Source: Azospirillum sp. TSA2s (GTDB lineage Bacteria; Pseudomonadota; Alphaproteobacteria; Azospirillales; Azospirillaceae). From it: a DNA stretch of 64,000 bases. The stretch spans positions 62,001 through 126,000 of the forward strand of contig NZ_CP039644.1 of the NCBI RefSeq assembly GCF_004923315.1, written 5' to 3'. Of this stretch, positions 1-8,007 are shown piece by piece. How positions within the stretch are numbered: the stretch's first letter is position 1; every line of letters starts with the position of its first letter. Position numbers and translations under genes: made by a program. Under the pieces are notes generated by a model. The model worked only from the letters and a program-made list of their open reading frames with translations, did no database searches and was not told where the DNA came from.

Positions 1-119
1 GCCTGGCCGCGCTCTTGAACACCCGTGCCCATCTGTTCGTCGAGCCCGATGCCGAGGCCGGACGGGTGCAGCCCTATTCCCCCTGGATGCCCGAGACGGC
101 GTCCGGGCAGGCCCCTTGA
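1..119 (+). CDS. C-terminal end of an upstream gene, product unknown
   Basis: An open frame enters from the left edge and runs from base 3 to a TGA at 117-119, giving about 38 residues that begin LAALLNTRAHLFVEP and end SGQAP. Codon third positions are strongly G/C, as in the neighbouring genes. The stop lies 24 bases before the next ATG on the same strand, so it probably belongs to the same transcription unit as the TPR-glycosyltransferase that follows. The fragment carries no motif I recognise, so no function is assigned. Confidence 0.55.
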   Translation, partial: LAALLNTRAHLFVEPDAEAGRVQPYSPWMPETASGQAP

Positions 120-143
120 CCGGCGGCACGCAGGACGGAGCTT

Positions 144-1940
144 ATGGAACTCACCACACAGCATGCCGCCGAGCTTTACCGGACCGGACAGGTCGAACAG
201 GCTTTGGCTGTGCTCGATGCGGTTTTGGCGGCGACCCCACAGGACTGGATGGCCCGCAACACGCGTGGTGTGGTGCTGTGCCGCCTCGGCCGTGCCAGCG
301 AGGCCGTACCGGCCTTCACCCGCCTTCTGGCGGTCGATCCTGCTTTTGCCGAAGGCTGGTTCAATCTGGCGCTCGCCCGGCGGGCGGTGGGGGAGACCAG
401 CGCGGCGGCCGGCGGCCTGCTCAGGGCCGTGGCTTTGCGGCCAGCGGAGCCGGTCTTCAGCGCGGAAGCGGGGGCGCTCCTGCACAGCCAAGGGGTCTTG
501 ACCGAGGCGCTGCGTCATCTGCGTCGGGTGATCCTGCTGCAGCCGGACCAGGCGCCAGGCTACCTCAATGTCGCGGTGTCGCTGATGTCCGATGCCCGTT
601 ACGACGAGGCGGTTGCGGCCCTGCGCCGGGGCCGGCGCCTCGCCCCCGACCATGGCGACCTTGCCTTGCGGCTGGGGCAGGCCCTGCTGTCCCAGGGCCG
701 TGCCGCAGAGGCATGCACCGTGCTGGACCCGCTGGCCCAGCGCGTGCCTGGCCATGGCGAGATCAGCCAAAACCTGGAGCGGGCTCGGCTCGTCTGTGAT
801 GTGGCGGCGGCGGTCGGCCATGCGGCCCTGCCGGACGGCCTTGCTGTGCGCGGCCCCTTCTCGGTGCTGTCGGGTTATGGCGATCTGGCGCAACGCTTCG
901 TGAGCCAGATGGCCCAGCAGGGCACCAGATTGCGCCTGCTCGGGCTGACCGGGGCGGAAGCCTGGCGGCCGGCGGAGGGGGGCGTGGAGACTCCGATCCG
1001 CCCATCTGCGGCTTTGAGCTTCCTGACGCCGCTGCTGGTCGAGCCGGTTTCCGGCGTTCCGACGGTCAATTACACCATGTTCGAGGGCACCAGCATCCCC
1101 GCCAGCTGGGCACGGGCCAATGCCGCCCATGATCTGGTGGTGGTGCCAACCGAATCCTCCCGTCGGGCCTGGATCGAGGCCGGTCATCCAGCCGACCGCC
1201 TGCGGGTCTGTCCGCCCGGCATTCAGCCCCATCCCGGCGACGAGGCCGAAGCCCCGCGCACGGTGCTTGGACCGGGCGGCCGCCCGGTGGCCGACTTCCG
1301 CGTGCGTATCCTCAACATCTCGGACTTCATCGCCCGCAAGAACATCGATGGCCTGTTGCGGGTTTGGCTGCGGGCGACGCGGGCCGGCGACGACGCCATC
1401 CTGCTCTTGAAGCTGGGCAAGGGGGGGCCGACCCTGAATCAGGATTTCTCCCGCCTGCTGGACGAGACCGCCCGTCATGTCGGCCGGCGGTTCGAGGAGG
1501 CCGCCCCCATCATGGCGCTGATGGGACGCTACGACGAGGCGGGCATCTCCACCCTCTATGCGCTTGCCACCCATTACTGGAGCCTGTCGCATGGCGAAGG
1601 CTGGGATCTGCCGATCACCCGGGCCGGTGCCAAGGGGCTGGGGCTGATCGCCCCCCGCAACAGCGCCTACACCGCTTATCTCGACGACAGCATCGCCCAC
1701 CTGATCCCCTGCACCACCGGGCCGGCCCACATGCCCTACAGCCGGGCCATCTACCCGCCCTTCCAAGGCATCGACTGGTGGCATCCTGATGAAGATGTCG
1801 CCGCCGAACTTTTGACCCGGCTGGTGCGCGGACAGCTCGACCGGCGTGATCCGCGGGCGCAACTGCTCGATCGCTTTGCCTGGCAGAAGCGCACGCAAGA
1901 TCTGCTTGCCGTGGTGGAGGAGGTCGGCCGCGGGCGATGA
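144..1940 (+). CDS. TPR-repeat glycosyltransferase, GT4-like (598 aa)
   Basis: The first 210 or so residues are helical TPR units of about 34 residues, with the usual small-residue and LxxAL pattern (for example RTGQVEQALAVLDAVLA and RYDEAVAALRRGRRLAP). The rest is a GT-B type glycosyltransferase: PTESSRRAWIEAGHP, then NISDFIARKNIDGLL, which resembles the GT4 donor-domain start, and HGEGWDLPITRAGAKG near residues 482-500, which fits the E-x7-E donor-sugar region. No signal peptide or membrane segment is visible, so it should act in the cytoplasm. The ATG at 144 follows a GGAG at 135-138. It is one of seven TPR-glycosyltransferase fusions in the window. Donor and acceptor cannot be read from the sequence. 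Confidence 0.85.
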   Translation: MELTTQHAAELYRTGQVEQALAVLDAVLAATPQDWMARNTRGVVLCRLGRASEAVPAFTRLLAVDPAFAEGWFNLALARRAVGETSAAAGGLLRAVALRPAEPVFSAEAGALLHSQGVLTEALRHLRRVILLQPDQAPGYLNVAVSLMSDARYDEAVAALRRGRRLAPDHGDLALRLGQALLSQGRAAEACTVLDPLAQRVPGHGEISQNLERARLVCDVAAAVGHAALPDGLAVRGPFSVLSGYGDLAQRFVSQMAQQGTRLRLLGLTGAEAWRPAEGGVETPIRPSAALSFLTPLLVEPVSGVPTVNYTMFEGTSIPASWARANAAHDLVVVPTESSRRAWIEAGHPADRLRVCPPGIQPHPGDEAEAPRTVLGPGGRPVADFRVRILNISDFIARKNIDGLLRVWLRATRAGDDAILLLKLGKGGPTLNQDFSRLLDETARHVGRRFEEAAPIMALMGRYDEAGISTLYALATHYWSLSHGEGWDLPITRAGAKGLGLIAPRNSAYTAYLDDSIAHLIPCTTGPAHMPYSRAIYPPFQGIDWWHPDEDVAAELLTRLVRGQLDRRDPRAQLLDRFAWQKRTQDLLAVVEEVGRGR

Positions 1941-1958
1941 GGGCCAGGGCGAGGAAGG

Positions 1959-2708
1959 TCAGCCTGGCCGACGCGCCAGAACGCAGATGTAATCGCCCCG
2001 GTTCCAGGCGTTCAAGCAGAACACGCCGTAGATCGCGTGTGCCAGCAGCCGCCGGACAGGGCCGTAGGTTCCCTGGGTTGCGTTGATGCCGGTGGCGGAA
2101 AACAGGTCGCGGTAGAAGGGGGAGTAGAAGGGGAAGCCCCACTGCACCACCCGTTCGACCACCAGGCCGGCGTCACGGATCTTGGCCTCCAGCTCGCCCG
2201 GCTTGTAGTTCCGGTAATGGCCGACCAGCTTTTCATACTCGCGCATCCGCCCTTGCAAGGTGGTCACCACCAGGTATTTGCCGGTCATGGCCGCGAGGTT
2301 GACGATGGCAGCGCGGTCATCCTCGATGTGCTCGACCACATCGGTGCACACCACCAGATCGAAGCGGCGGTCAAGCGCTCCGGCGGCCAGATCGAGCTGG
2401 TCCAGCTCGGCCGTCGGCACCCGGCGCTTGGCTCCGGCGACGGCGGACGCCGAAAAATCGACTCCGGCATAGCGCGCCTGCGGCTTCAGCCGCATCAGGC
2501 TCTCCAGAAGGTCACCCTGGCCACAGCCGACATCCAGCACGCTGTCGTAATCAAGCCTGCCCACCAGATCGGCCATGATCCGGCGCAAATGGCGCCCGGT
2601 CGGACCGTAGCGGCGCATGTCGTGCCAGCGGGTGTTCCAGCTTTCGTCGTAATCGACGCTGCCCGGGTCATAGCCGACGGGGGACGGCAGATCGGCAGGA
2701 CGCTCCAT
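1959..2708 (-). CDS. class I SAM-dependent methyltransferase (249 aa)
   Basis: This is a compact Rossmann-fold methyltransferase. Motif I is VLDVGCGQGDLL (about residues 57-68), an acidic residue follows in YAGVDFSASA, and the post-II motif is LVVCTDVVEHIEDD (about 118-131). The family transfers methyl groups from SAM; beside glycosyltransferases such enzymes often O-methylate sugars, but the acceptor here is not known. The C-terminal third has WGFPFYSPFYRD and several aromatic residues, typical of the variable acceptor lobe. It converges on the upstream plus-strand gene with 18 bases between stops, and it lies downstream of the minus-strand GT4 gene starting at 3958. No signal peptide is seen. 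Confidence 0.85.
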   Translation of the reverse strand: MERPADLPSPVGYDPGSVDYDESWNTRWHDMRRYGPTGRHLRRIMADLVGRLDYDSVLDVGCGQGDLLESLMRLKPQARYAGVDFSASAVAGAKRRVPTAELDQLDLAAGALDRRFDLVVCTDVVEHIEDDRAAIVNLAAMTGKYLVVTTLQGRMREYEKLVGHYRNYKPGELEAKIRDAGLVVERVVQWGFPFYSPFYRDLFSATGINATQGTYGPVRRLLAHAIYGVFCLNAWNRGDYICVLARRPG

Positions 2709-2788
2709 GCGTTTTCCTCACAAAAACAAGGCTTGAGACCGGGTTGCTCGCCGGAAAGGCCTTATACGGACGTTTCCCGGACAGGATG

Positions 2789-3958
2789 TCAATCGGCTTG
2801 CTGGACGGTGGAGAGCGTCGGAGGGCTGTGCGCAAGGTGGAGATAGGCCTCCGCCACCGCCCGCCAGGAAAAGCCCTCCACCACCCGGCGGCGGCCCTGT
2901 CCCCCCAGCCGGCGGCGCAGAGCCGGGTCGCTGGCCAGACGGACGATGGCGGAGGCCAGGGCGGCGGCGTCATCGGTGTCGATCATCAGCCCGGTTTCCC
3001 CCTCGACCACCAAATCGCGGGTGCCGGCGATGCGGGTGGCGATCACCGGTAGACTGGCGGCCATCGCCTCCAGCACCACGTTCGGCATGCCCTCGTCACG
3101 CGAGGGGAAGACGAAGACGTCGGCGCCGGCATAAAGGCCCGGCATTGCCGCACGTTCGGCCCAACCGACGAAAGCCACCTGTCCGGCAATCCCCAGTGCT
3201 GCCGCCTGGCGTTCCAACTCCGGCCGCGCCGGGCCGTCGCCGACCAGTCGAAGGTGAACGGCATCTGGGGCCGGCAGGCGGGCGATGGCGTCAAGCAGAC
3301 AGTCCAGCCCCTTCTGTCGCACCAGCCGGCCGACGAACAGCAGACGCAACGGTCCGGTCGCCTGCTCGGGCCTATCCTCCGGCTGGTAGAGCGCGGTGTC
3401 CACCCCGTTGGGGATGATCAGAACCGGCTGGTCGGGGGTAAAGCGTCGGGCCAGTGCCGCCAACCCTTCGCTGTTGGCGACCACCGCCGCCGCCCGGCGC
3501 CACAGGGCGGCGATTACCGGCCCGGCCAAGCGGTGGTAGAGCGAAATGCCCTCATACTGGAAGCCCGGCACATCGCCGCCGCGCAGGCTGACGATGTAGG
3601 GCACTCCAAACAGCAGGCGGACCATCCAGGCCGCCGGACCACAGGGCAGGCCGAAATAGGCGATGGTGGCATCGGGGCGCCAGCGGGCGGCGAGCAGCGG
3701 GGCTGCGACCAGCGAACTGGCGAGGAAAGCCAGCATCTCGACAATGGAACTGCGGTCCCGGCGGCGGCGCAAGGTGGGAATGCGCTGGACGGTCACGCCA
3801 TCGACCGTCTCGCTCCGAGGCAAGGCCGCGAAGGACGAGGTCAGGACGCGCACCTCCACCCCCAGAGCCGCCAACTCGCGCGCCATGTTGGCAGTGGCGT
3901 TGGCAGCCCCGCCGCCCAGGGGCGGGAACTCGTAGTTGATCAGGAGGAGGCGGGCCAT
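2789..3958 (-). CDS. glycosyltransferase family 4 (389 aa)
   Basis: A full-length GT-B retaining glycosyltransferase. The N-terminus reads LLINYEFPPLGGGAANATAN, the glycine-rich acceptor-domain start of GT4 enzymes. The donor domain begins near LRLLFVGRLVRQKGLD and carries the E-x7-E signature in RDEGMPNVVLEAMA (about residues 286-299). Such enzymes add a hexose or deoxyhexose to a lipid-linked or nascent glycan at the cytoplasmic membrane face. The ATG at 3958 follows GAGGGA at good spacing on the minus strand. It lies 64 bases downstream of the gmd-like gene and may be cotranscribed with gmd, which would suit a GDP-sugar donor; that link is inference. Confidence 0.9.
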   Translation of the reverse strand: MARLLLINYEFPPLGGGAANATANMARELAALGVEVRVLTSSFAALPRSETVDGVTVQRIPTLRRRRDRSSIVEMLAFLASSLVAAPLLAARWRPDATIAYFGLPCGPAAWMVRLLFGVPYIVSLRGGDVPGFQYEGISLYHRLAGPVIAALWRRAAAVVANSEGLAALARRFTPDQPVLIIPNGVDTALYQPEDRPEQATGPLRLLFVGRLVRQKGLDCLLDAIARLPAPDAVHLRLVGDGPARPELERQAAALGIAGQVAFVGWAERAAMPGLYAGADVFVFPSRDEGMPNVVLEAMAASLPVIATRIAGTRDLVVEGETGLMIDTDDAAALASAIVRLASDPALRRRLGGQGRRRVVEGFSWRAVAEAYLHLAHSPPTLSTVQQAD

Positions 3959-4022
3959 GGCGTGTCCCTCAGGAGGGGGCGGTGTCGCGTGGGAGGCGGC
4001 GAGGCGTCTCCGGCTGAAGGGA

Positions 4023-5039
4023 TCAGGCCGTGCCCGCTTGCTGTTCGGCGCGCCGACGGCGCCTCTCCGCCTCGACCAGCCGGGTGACCATCTCGGTCAT
4101 GCGGGTCTGCGCCTCCCAGTCCAGCAGGCGACGGGCCTTGCCGGGATTGCCGACGCTGCGGCTGATGTCGGACGGGCGCATCAGGCCACTGTCCGTGTCG
4201 ACATGCAAGCGCCAGTCAAGCCCGAAGCGGGAAAAGACCTCTGCGACAAACTCTTCCAGCTTGTGGGTCTCGCCGGTGGCGATGACGAAATCCTCCGGCT
4301 CGGGATGGGCCAGCATGCGGTGCATCGCGTCGACATATTCCGGCGCCCACCCCCAGTCGCGGGCGATGTCGAGCGCGCCGAGCGTCAGGCGGTCGGTCTT
4401 GCGCTCGGCGATGTCGGCCGCCCCGCGCACCACCTTCTGGGTAACGTAGCGCGCCGGGCGCAAGGGAGACTCATGATTGAACAGGATGCCGGAGCAGGCG
4501 AACAGGCCATAGGCCTCGCGGTAGTTCGCCACCGCCCAGAAGGCCGCCGCCTTGCCCACCCCGTAGGGGCTGCGCGGGTGGAACAAGGTGGCCTCATCGG
4601 CGGGCCGGTCACCGGTGTTGCCGAAGCACTCGCTGGAGGCGGCGTTGTAGAAACGGGTGTCGAGCTTGAGGAAACGGATCGCCTCCAGGATGTTCAAGGT
4701 GCCGCCGATGCTACCGTTCAGGGTCTCCACCGGCTGTTCGAAGGACAGCCCGACTGAGGATTGGCCGGCCAGATTGTAAATCTCGGTCGGCCGGATGCGG
4801 GCGATCACCTCGACCACGCTGCGGAAGTCGGTCAGCACGGCCGAATGCAGAGCCACCCGGTCGAGGATGGCGAGCCGGCGCAGGTTGACGAAGCCCGCCA
4901 TCTCCCGATCGCGCGAGGTGCCGTGGACCGTATAGCCCTTGCCCAGCAGAAGCTGGGCGAGATAGGCGCCGTCCTGGCCCGAAACGCCGAAGATCAGTGC
5001 GGTCTTCGGCTCGCTTCGGGTCGTCGTTCCGATGGTCAT
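4023..5039 (-). CDS. GDP-mannose 4,6-dehydratase-like NAD-dependent epimerase/dehydratase (338 aa)
   Basis: An extended short-chain dehydrogenase closely resembling Gmd. It has GVSGQDG (residues 18-24) as the NAD(P)-binding GxxGxx[15 protein letters not shown], a catalytic region NAASSECFGN, and YGVGK as the YxxxK pair. The ATG at 5039 is chosen because the frame upstream of it overlaps gmd in another reading frame and has no homology-like character. It lies 31 bases after the gmd stop, so the two are an operon. It could be a second dehydratase or a reductase/epimerase acting on the Gmd product (for example toward GDP-rhamnose or a GDP-talose-type sugar). The sequence alone does not decide this. 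Confidence 0.8.
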   Translation of the reverse strand: MTIGTTTRSEPKTALIFGVSGQDGAYLAQLLLGKGYTVHGTSRDREMAGFVNLRRLAILDRVALHSAVLTDFRSVVEVIARIRPTEIYNLAGQSSVGLSFEQPVETLNGSIGGTLNILEAIRFLKLDTRFYNAASSECFGNTGDRPADEATLFHPRSPYGVGKAAAFWAVANYREAYGLFACSGILFNHESPLRPARYVTQKVVRGAADIAERKTDRLTLGALDIARDWGWAPEYVDAMHRMLAHPEPEDFVIATGETHKLEEFVAEVFSRFGLDWRLHVDTDSGLMRPSDISRSVGNPGKARRLLDWEAQTRMTEMVTRLVEAERRRRRAEQQAGTA

Positions 5040-5070
5040 GAACAGCGCCCTGTCGGTCGCGGAAGCGAGG

Positions 5071-6126
5071 TCAGCGGTGATCGTCGCCGTTGGCCGCCAG
5101 CCGCATGTCCGATTCGACCATGTCCCGCACCAGATCGCGGAAAGCGGTGGTGTGGGTCCAGCCCAGCTTCGCCCGCGCCTTGCTGGGATCGCCCAGCAGC
5201 AGGTCGACCTCGGTCGGACGGAAATAGCGGGGGTCGATGCGGACCACCACCTTGCCGGTCTTCTGGCAGACGCCTTCCTCGTCCACGCCCTCGCCTCGCC
5301 ACTCGATACCACGCCCGATGTGACCGAAGGCCAGCTCGACAAATTCGCGCACCGAGTGGGTCTCGCCGGTGGCCAGCACGTAATCGTCGGCCTCGTCCTG
5401 CTGCAGGATGCGCCACATGCCCTCGACATAGTCCCGCGCATGGCCCCAGTCGCGTTTGGCGTCCAGGTTGCCCAGATACAGGCAGTCCTGTTTGCCGGCA
5501 TCGATGCTGGCGACCGCGCGGGTGATCTTGCGGGTGACGAAGGTCTCGCCGCGGGTCGGGCCCTCGTGGTTGAACAGAATGCCGTTGTTGGCGTGCATGC
5601 CGTAGGCCTCGCGGTAGTTCACCGTGATCCAGTAGGCATAGAGCTTGGCGGCGGCATAGGGGCTGCGCGGGTAGAAGGGCGTGGTCTCACGCTGCGGCGT
5701 CTCCTGCACCTTGCCGTAGAGCTCCGAGGTGGAGGCCTGGTAGAAACGCGCGGTCTTCTCCATGCCAAGGATGCGGATCGCTTCCAGGAGGCGCAGCGTG
5801 CCGATGCCATCGGCGTTGGCGGTGTATTCCGGCGTCTCGAAGCTCACATGCACGTGGCTTTGCGCTGCCAGATTGTAGATCTCGGTCGGCTGGATTTGCT
5901 GCACCAGCCGGATCAGATTGGTGCTGTCGGTCAGGTCGCCGTAATGCATGAAGAAGCGCACGCCTTCCTCATGCGGGTCGCGGTAGAGATGCTCGATCCG
6001 CCCGGTGTTGAAGGACGAGGAGCGGCGCTTGACGCCATGGACGACATAGCCCTTGCCCAGCAGCAGCTCGGCGAGGTAGGCGCCATCCTGCCCGGTGGCA
6101 CCCGTGATCAAAGCGACCTTCGACAA
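5071..6126 (-). CDS. gmd: GDP-mannose 4,6-dehydratase
   Basis: Canonical Gmd of 351 residues. It has [20 protein letters not shown] with GxxGxxG at residues 9-15, [31 protein letters not shown] around the catalytic Thr/Ser-Glu, and YAAAK as the YxxxK catalytic pair. The enzyme converts GDP-D-mannose to GDP-4-dehydro-6-deoxy-D-mannose, the precursor of GDP-L-fucose, GDP-D-rhamnose and related donors. The start is a TTG at 6126 preceded by AAGGGG seven bases away, and the protein begins exactly where Gmd proteins normally begin. It is followed by the gmd-like paralog and a GT4 gene. A GDP-L-fucose synthase gene lies far away at the right edge of the window. Confidence 0.95.
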   Translation of the reverse strand: MSKVALITGATGQDGAYLAELLLGKGYVVHGVKRRSSSFNTGRIEHLYRDPHEEGVRFFMHYGDLTDSTNLIRLVQQIQPTEIYNLAAQSHVHVSFETPEYTANADGIGTLRLLEAIRILGMEKTARFYQASTSELYGKVQETPQRETTPFYPRSPYAAAKLYAYWITVNYREAYGMHANNGILFNHEGPTRGETFVTRKITRAVASIDAGKQDCLYLGNLDAKRDWGHARDYVEGMWRILQQDEADDYVLATGETHSVREFVELAFGHIGRGIEWRGEGVDEEGVCQKTGKVVVRIDPRYFRPTEVDLLLGDPSKARAKLGWTHTTAFRDLVRDMVESDMRLAANGDDHR

Positions 6127-6241
6127 AGCGGAACCCCTTCTCTCCTGCAGCCGGCCGGTCGCGCCACTGCGCGCCGTCGATGTCCGCCACCGCCCAGTGG
6201 GAACGGCAGATGGTGAAACGCTGCTTTACACCGCGCGCCGC

Positions 6242-6270
6242 ACTATCCTCAAAGGACAAACGCAAGGCAA
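6242..6270 (-). promoter_or_regulatory. gmd: possible promoter of the gmd operon
   Basis: On the minus strand TTGCCT (6270-6265) and GATAGT (6247-6242) are separated by 17 bases. They resemble a housekeeping sigma-factor promoter and lie about 115 bases upstream of the gmd start. The match to consensus is only moderate. The 230-base gap at 6127-6356 otherwise holds only the gmd ribosome site. Confidence 0.25.
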
Positions 6271-6356
6271 GGGCTGTTGTGTGAGCGGATGCTGGGCTGC
6301 TGGGGTGAGCCCTCTCCTGCTCTCAGCGCAAGCCGAACGGGCAATACTGTCTTGCG

Positions 6357-7082
6357 TCATCCCGTCCTCTCCGCCGCCAGGAATAATGTCGAGGCAGCCC
6401 CCCGCGCCGGGCGAAGCGCGCGCTCCAGCGCGGTCGACACGGCTTTGCGGTGCAAGGCCAGATGCAGGCCGATGGGCAGCGTGAACAAGGGAGAGGCATC
6501 GATCACCCGCAGCCCACAGCGGCCGACGCTGTCCAGCAGGCTACGGTCATCGAAGCAACGGTAGACCTCGCCCCCCGTCAAGGAGCGCCACCCCGCCAGC
6601 AGCCGGTTTGGGCTTGCCCGGCGCGGGGCGTCCAGCACGATGCCCCGGCGCGATCGCTTGGCCATATGACGGATCATAACGTCGGGGTCGGCAACATGCA
6701 TCAGCACGCGTGACGACACCGCCACGTCATGGGATGGGGCGCTCGGCGCATCGTCCACATCGGCGACGATGTCGCCTTGCCGCACGGCGATGGTGAGCCC
6801 TTCGGCCCGGGCCTTGGCCTCCAGCCGCTCCAGCATCGCATCCGACTGGTCGAAGGCGGTGACCGCGTAGCCCAGCCGGGCGAAGGCCAAAGACAGCTTG
6901 CCGGTGCCGGCGCCCATATCGATGATCGAGCCGCTTGGCCCGGCAAGGCGGCGGACCTGGGCAATGAAATAGCCGACCTCCAGGCTGTTGACGTAATCAT
7001 CCTCCCCGATCCGGCGATGGGCGTCATAGCCCGTCACCAGGCTGGGCGAGCGGTAGTTGGCCTTGTTGTCGATCCTGTCCAT
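6357..7082 (-). CDS. class I SAM-dependent methyltransferase (241 aa)
   Basis: A Rossmann methyltransferase with motif I IIDMGAGTGKLSLAFA, AFDQSDAMLERLEAKA as the acidic-loop region, and VAVSSRVLMHVADPDVMI as the post-II stretch. The ATG at 7082 (MDRIDNKANY) is preferred over an in-frame TTG 51 bases upstream, because AGGA sits six bases before it. The C-terminal part is hydrophobic (FTLPIGLHLALHRKAV) but has no clear membrane span. It lies in a minus-strand group with the next methyltransferase and an ABC exporter, so a role in decorating the exported glycan is likely. The acceptor is unknown. Confidence 0.8.
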   Translation of the reverse strand: MDRIDNKANYRSPSLVTGYDAHRRIGEDDYVNSLEVGYFIAQVRRLAGPSGSIIDMGAGTGKLSLAFARLGYAVTAFDQSDAMLERLEAKARAEGLTIAVRQGDIVADVDDAPSAPSHDVAVSSRVLMHVADPDVMIRHMAKRSRRGIVLDAPRRASPNRLLAGWRSLTGGEVYRCFDDRSLLDSVGRCGLRVIDASPLFTLPIGLHLALHRKAVSTALERALRPARGAASTLFLAAERTG

Positions 7083-7219
7083 CACCAATCCTGCCGCTCG
7101 CGGGGTACCGTTGTCATCTGGATCGGGGAACAAACCGCACGGACAGCAGCCCGGTCAAGAAAATCGGGATATCCACTGCCCAGTTGATCCCCTCCCTGCG
7201 TCCTTGACGCCTCACCCGG

Positions 7220-7903
7220 TCAGGCCCGGGCATGACCCCAGAAGTTGGGGTAGAGCACCATCGGGAAATGGTTGGAAGCGTGGAGGATGACCAATCCAGG
7301 CCAGCCCAGCGTCTGGCGGACATGCGCCTTCTTGAACTCGGTGTCACTGCGGTTGCGCTCGATGCGCACCTCCTGGAAGCCGGCACGGCCGAGCAGGCGG
7401 CGCAGGCTGCCATAGGTCTGCAGCGAGCAATGCTCGCGAAACATCCAGGCAATCTTCTCACGGTTGAACAGCCGCAGCGCCAGCATCCAGTAAGGCACGT
7501 CGATCAGGATGTTGGGCGTTTGGAAGACCAGGCGGCCACCCGGGCGCAGCAGGGTGCGCAGCTCTCTCAGATAGGCCTCGACCGGCGCGATGTGCTCGAT
7601 GACGTCGAACATGGTGATGACGTCAAAGCGGCCCTTCTCGAACGGAAAGACGGTGCCGTCATAGGCATGCAGCCGCCCCCGCAGAGCTGGGTAGGCAGCT
7701 TCGCCTTTGGCGACCGCATCGGCATCGATGTCCAGGCCTTGGAGGTTGTGATAGCCCCGGCGGCGCAAGTTTTCCAGGAAACTGCCGTGCCTGCAGCCGA
7801 TGTCGAGCAGCTGCGCGGAGCGCGCGATGGCAAGGGTTTCGAAATAGGTCAGGCAGGATGCGGTGTCTCCGCGCTCCCCCTCCAAGGACACCACATCCAT
7901 CAC
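7220..7903 (-). CDS. class I SAM-dependent methyltransferase (227 aa)
   Basis: Methyltransferase fold of the Methyltransf_23 type. Motif I is LLDIGCRHGSFLENL, then LQGLDIDADAV as the ribose-binding acidic strand, FDVITMFDVIEHIAPVEAY as motif post-I/II, and LRPGGRLVFQTPN as the strand-4 turn. GTG (7903) and ATG (7900) are adjacent; GGAG lies 8 to 11 bases upstream, so either may serve. It sits directly after the ABC exporter gene starting at 9849, with about 100 bases between them. It is most likely a sugar or lipid-head-group methylase. The substrate is not evident. Confidence 0.8.
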   Translation of the reverse strand: MMDVVSLEGERGDTASCLTYFETLAIARSAQLLDIGCRHGSFLENLRRRGYHNLQGLDIDADAVAKGEAAYPALRGRLHAYDGTVFPFEKGRFDVITMFDVIEHIAPVEAYLRELRTLLRPGGRLVFQTPNILIDVPYWMLALRLFNREKIAWMFREHCSLQTYGSLRRLLGRAGFQEVRIERNRSDTEFKKAHVRQTLGWPGLVILHASNHFPMVLYPNFWGHARA

Positions 7904-8007
7904 TGCTTTCTCTCCTCGGCCGTCCTGCGTTCAATCCTGTTGATAGGGGGCATAGCTGGTGATTGCAACGCGAGCGCCATGTGCGGTGGCACGGGGGCGC
8001 GCGTCGC

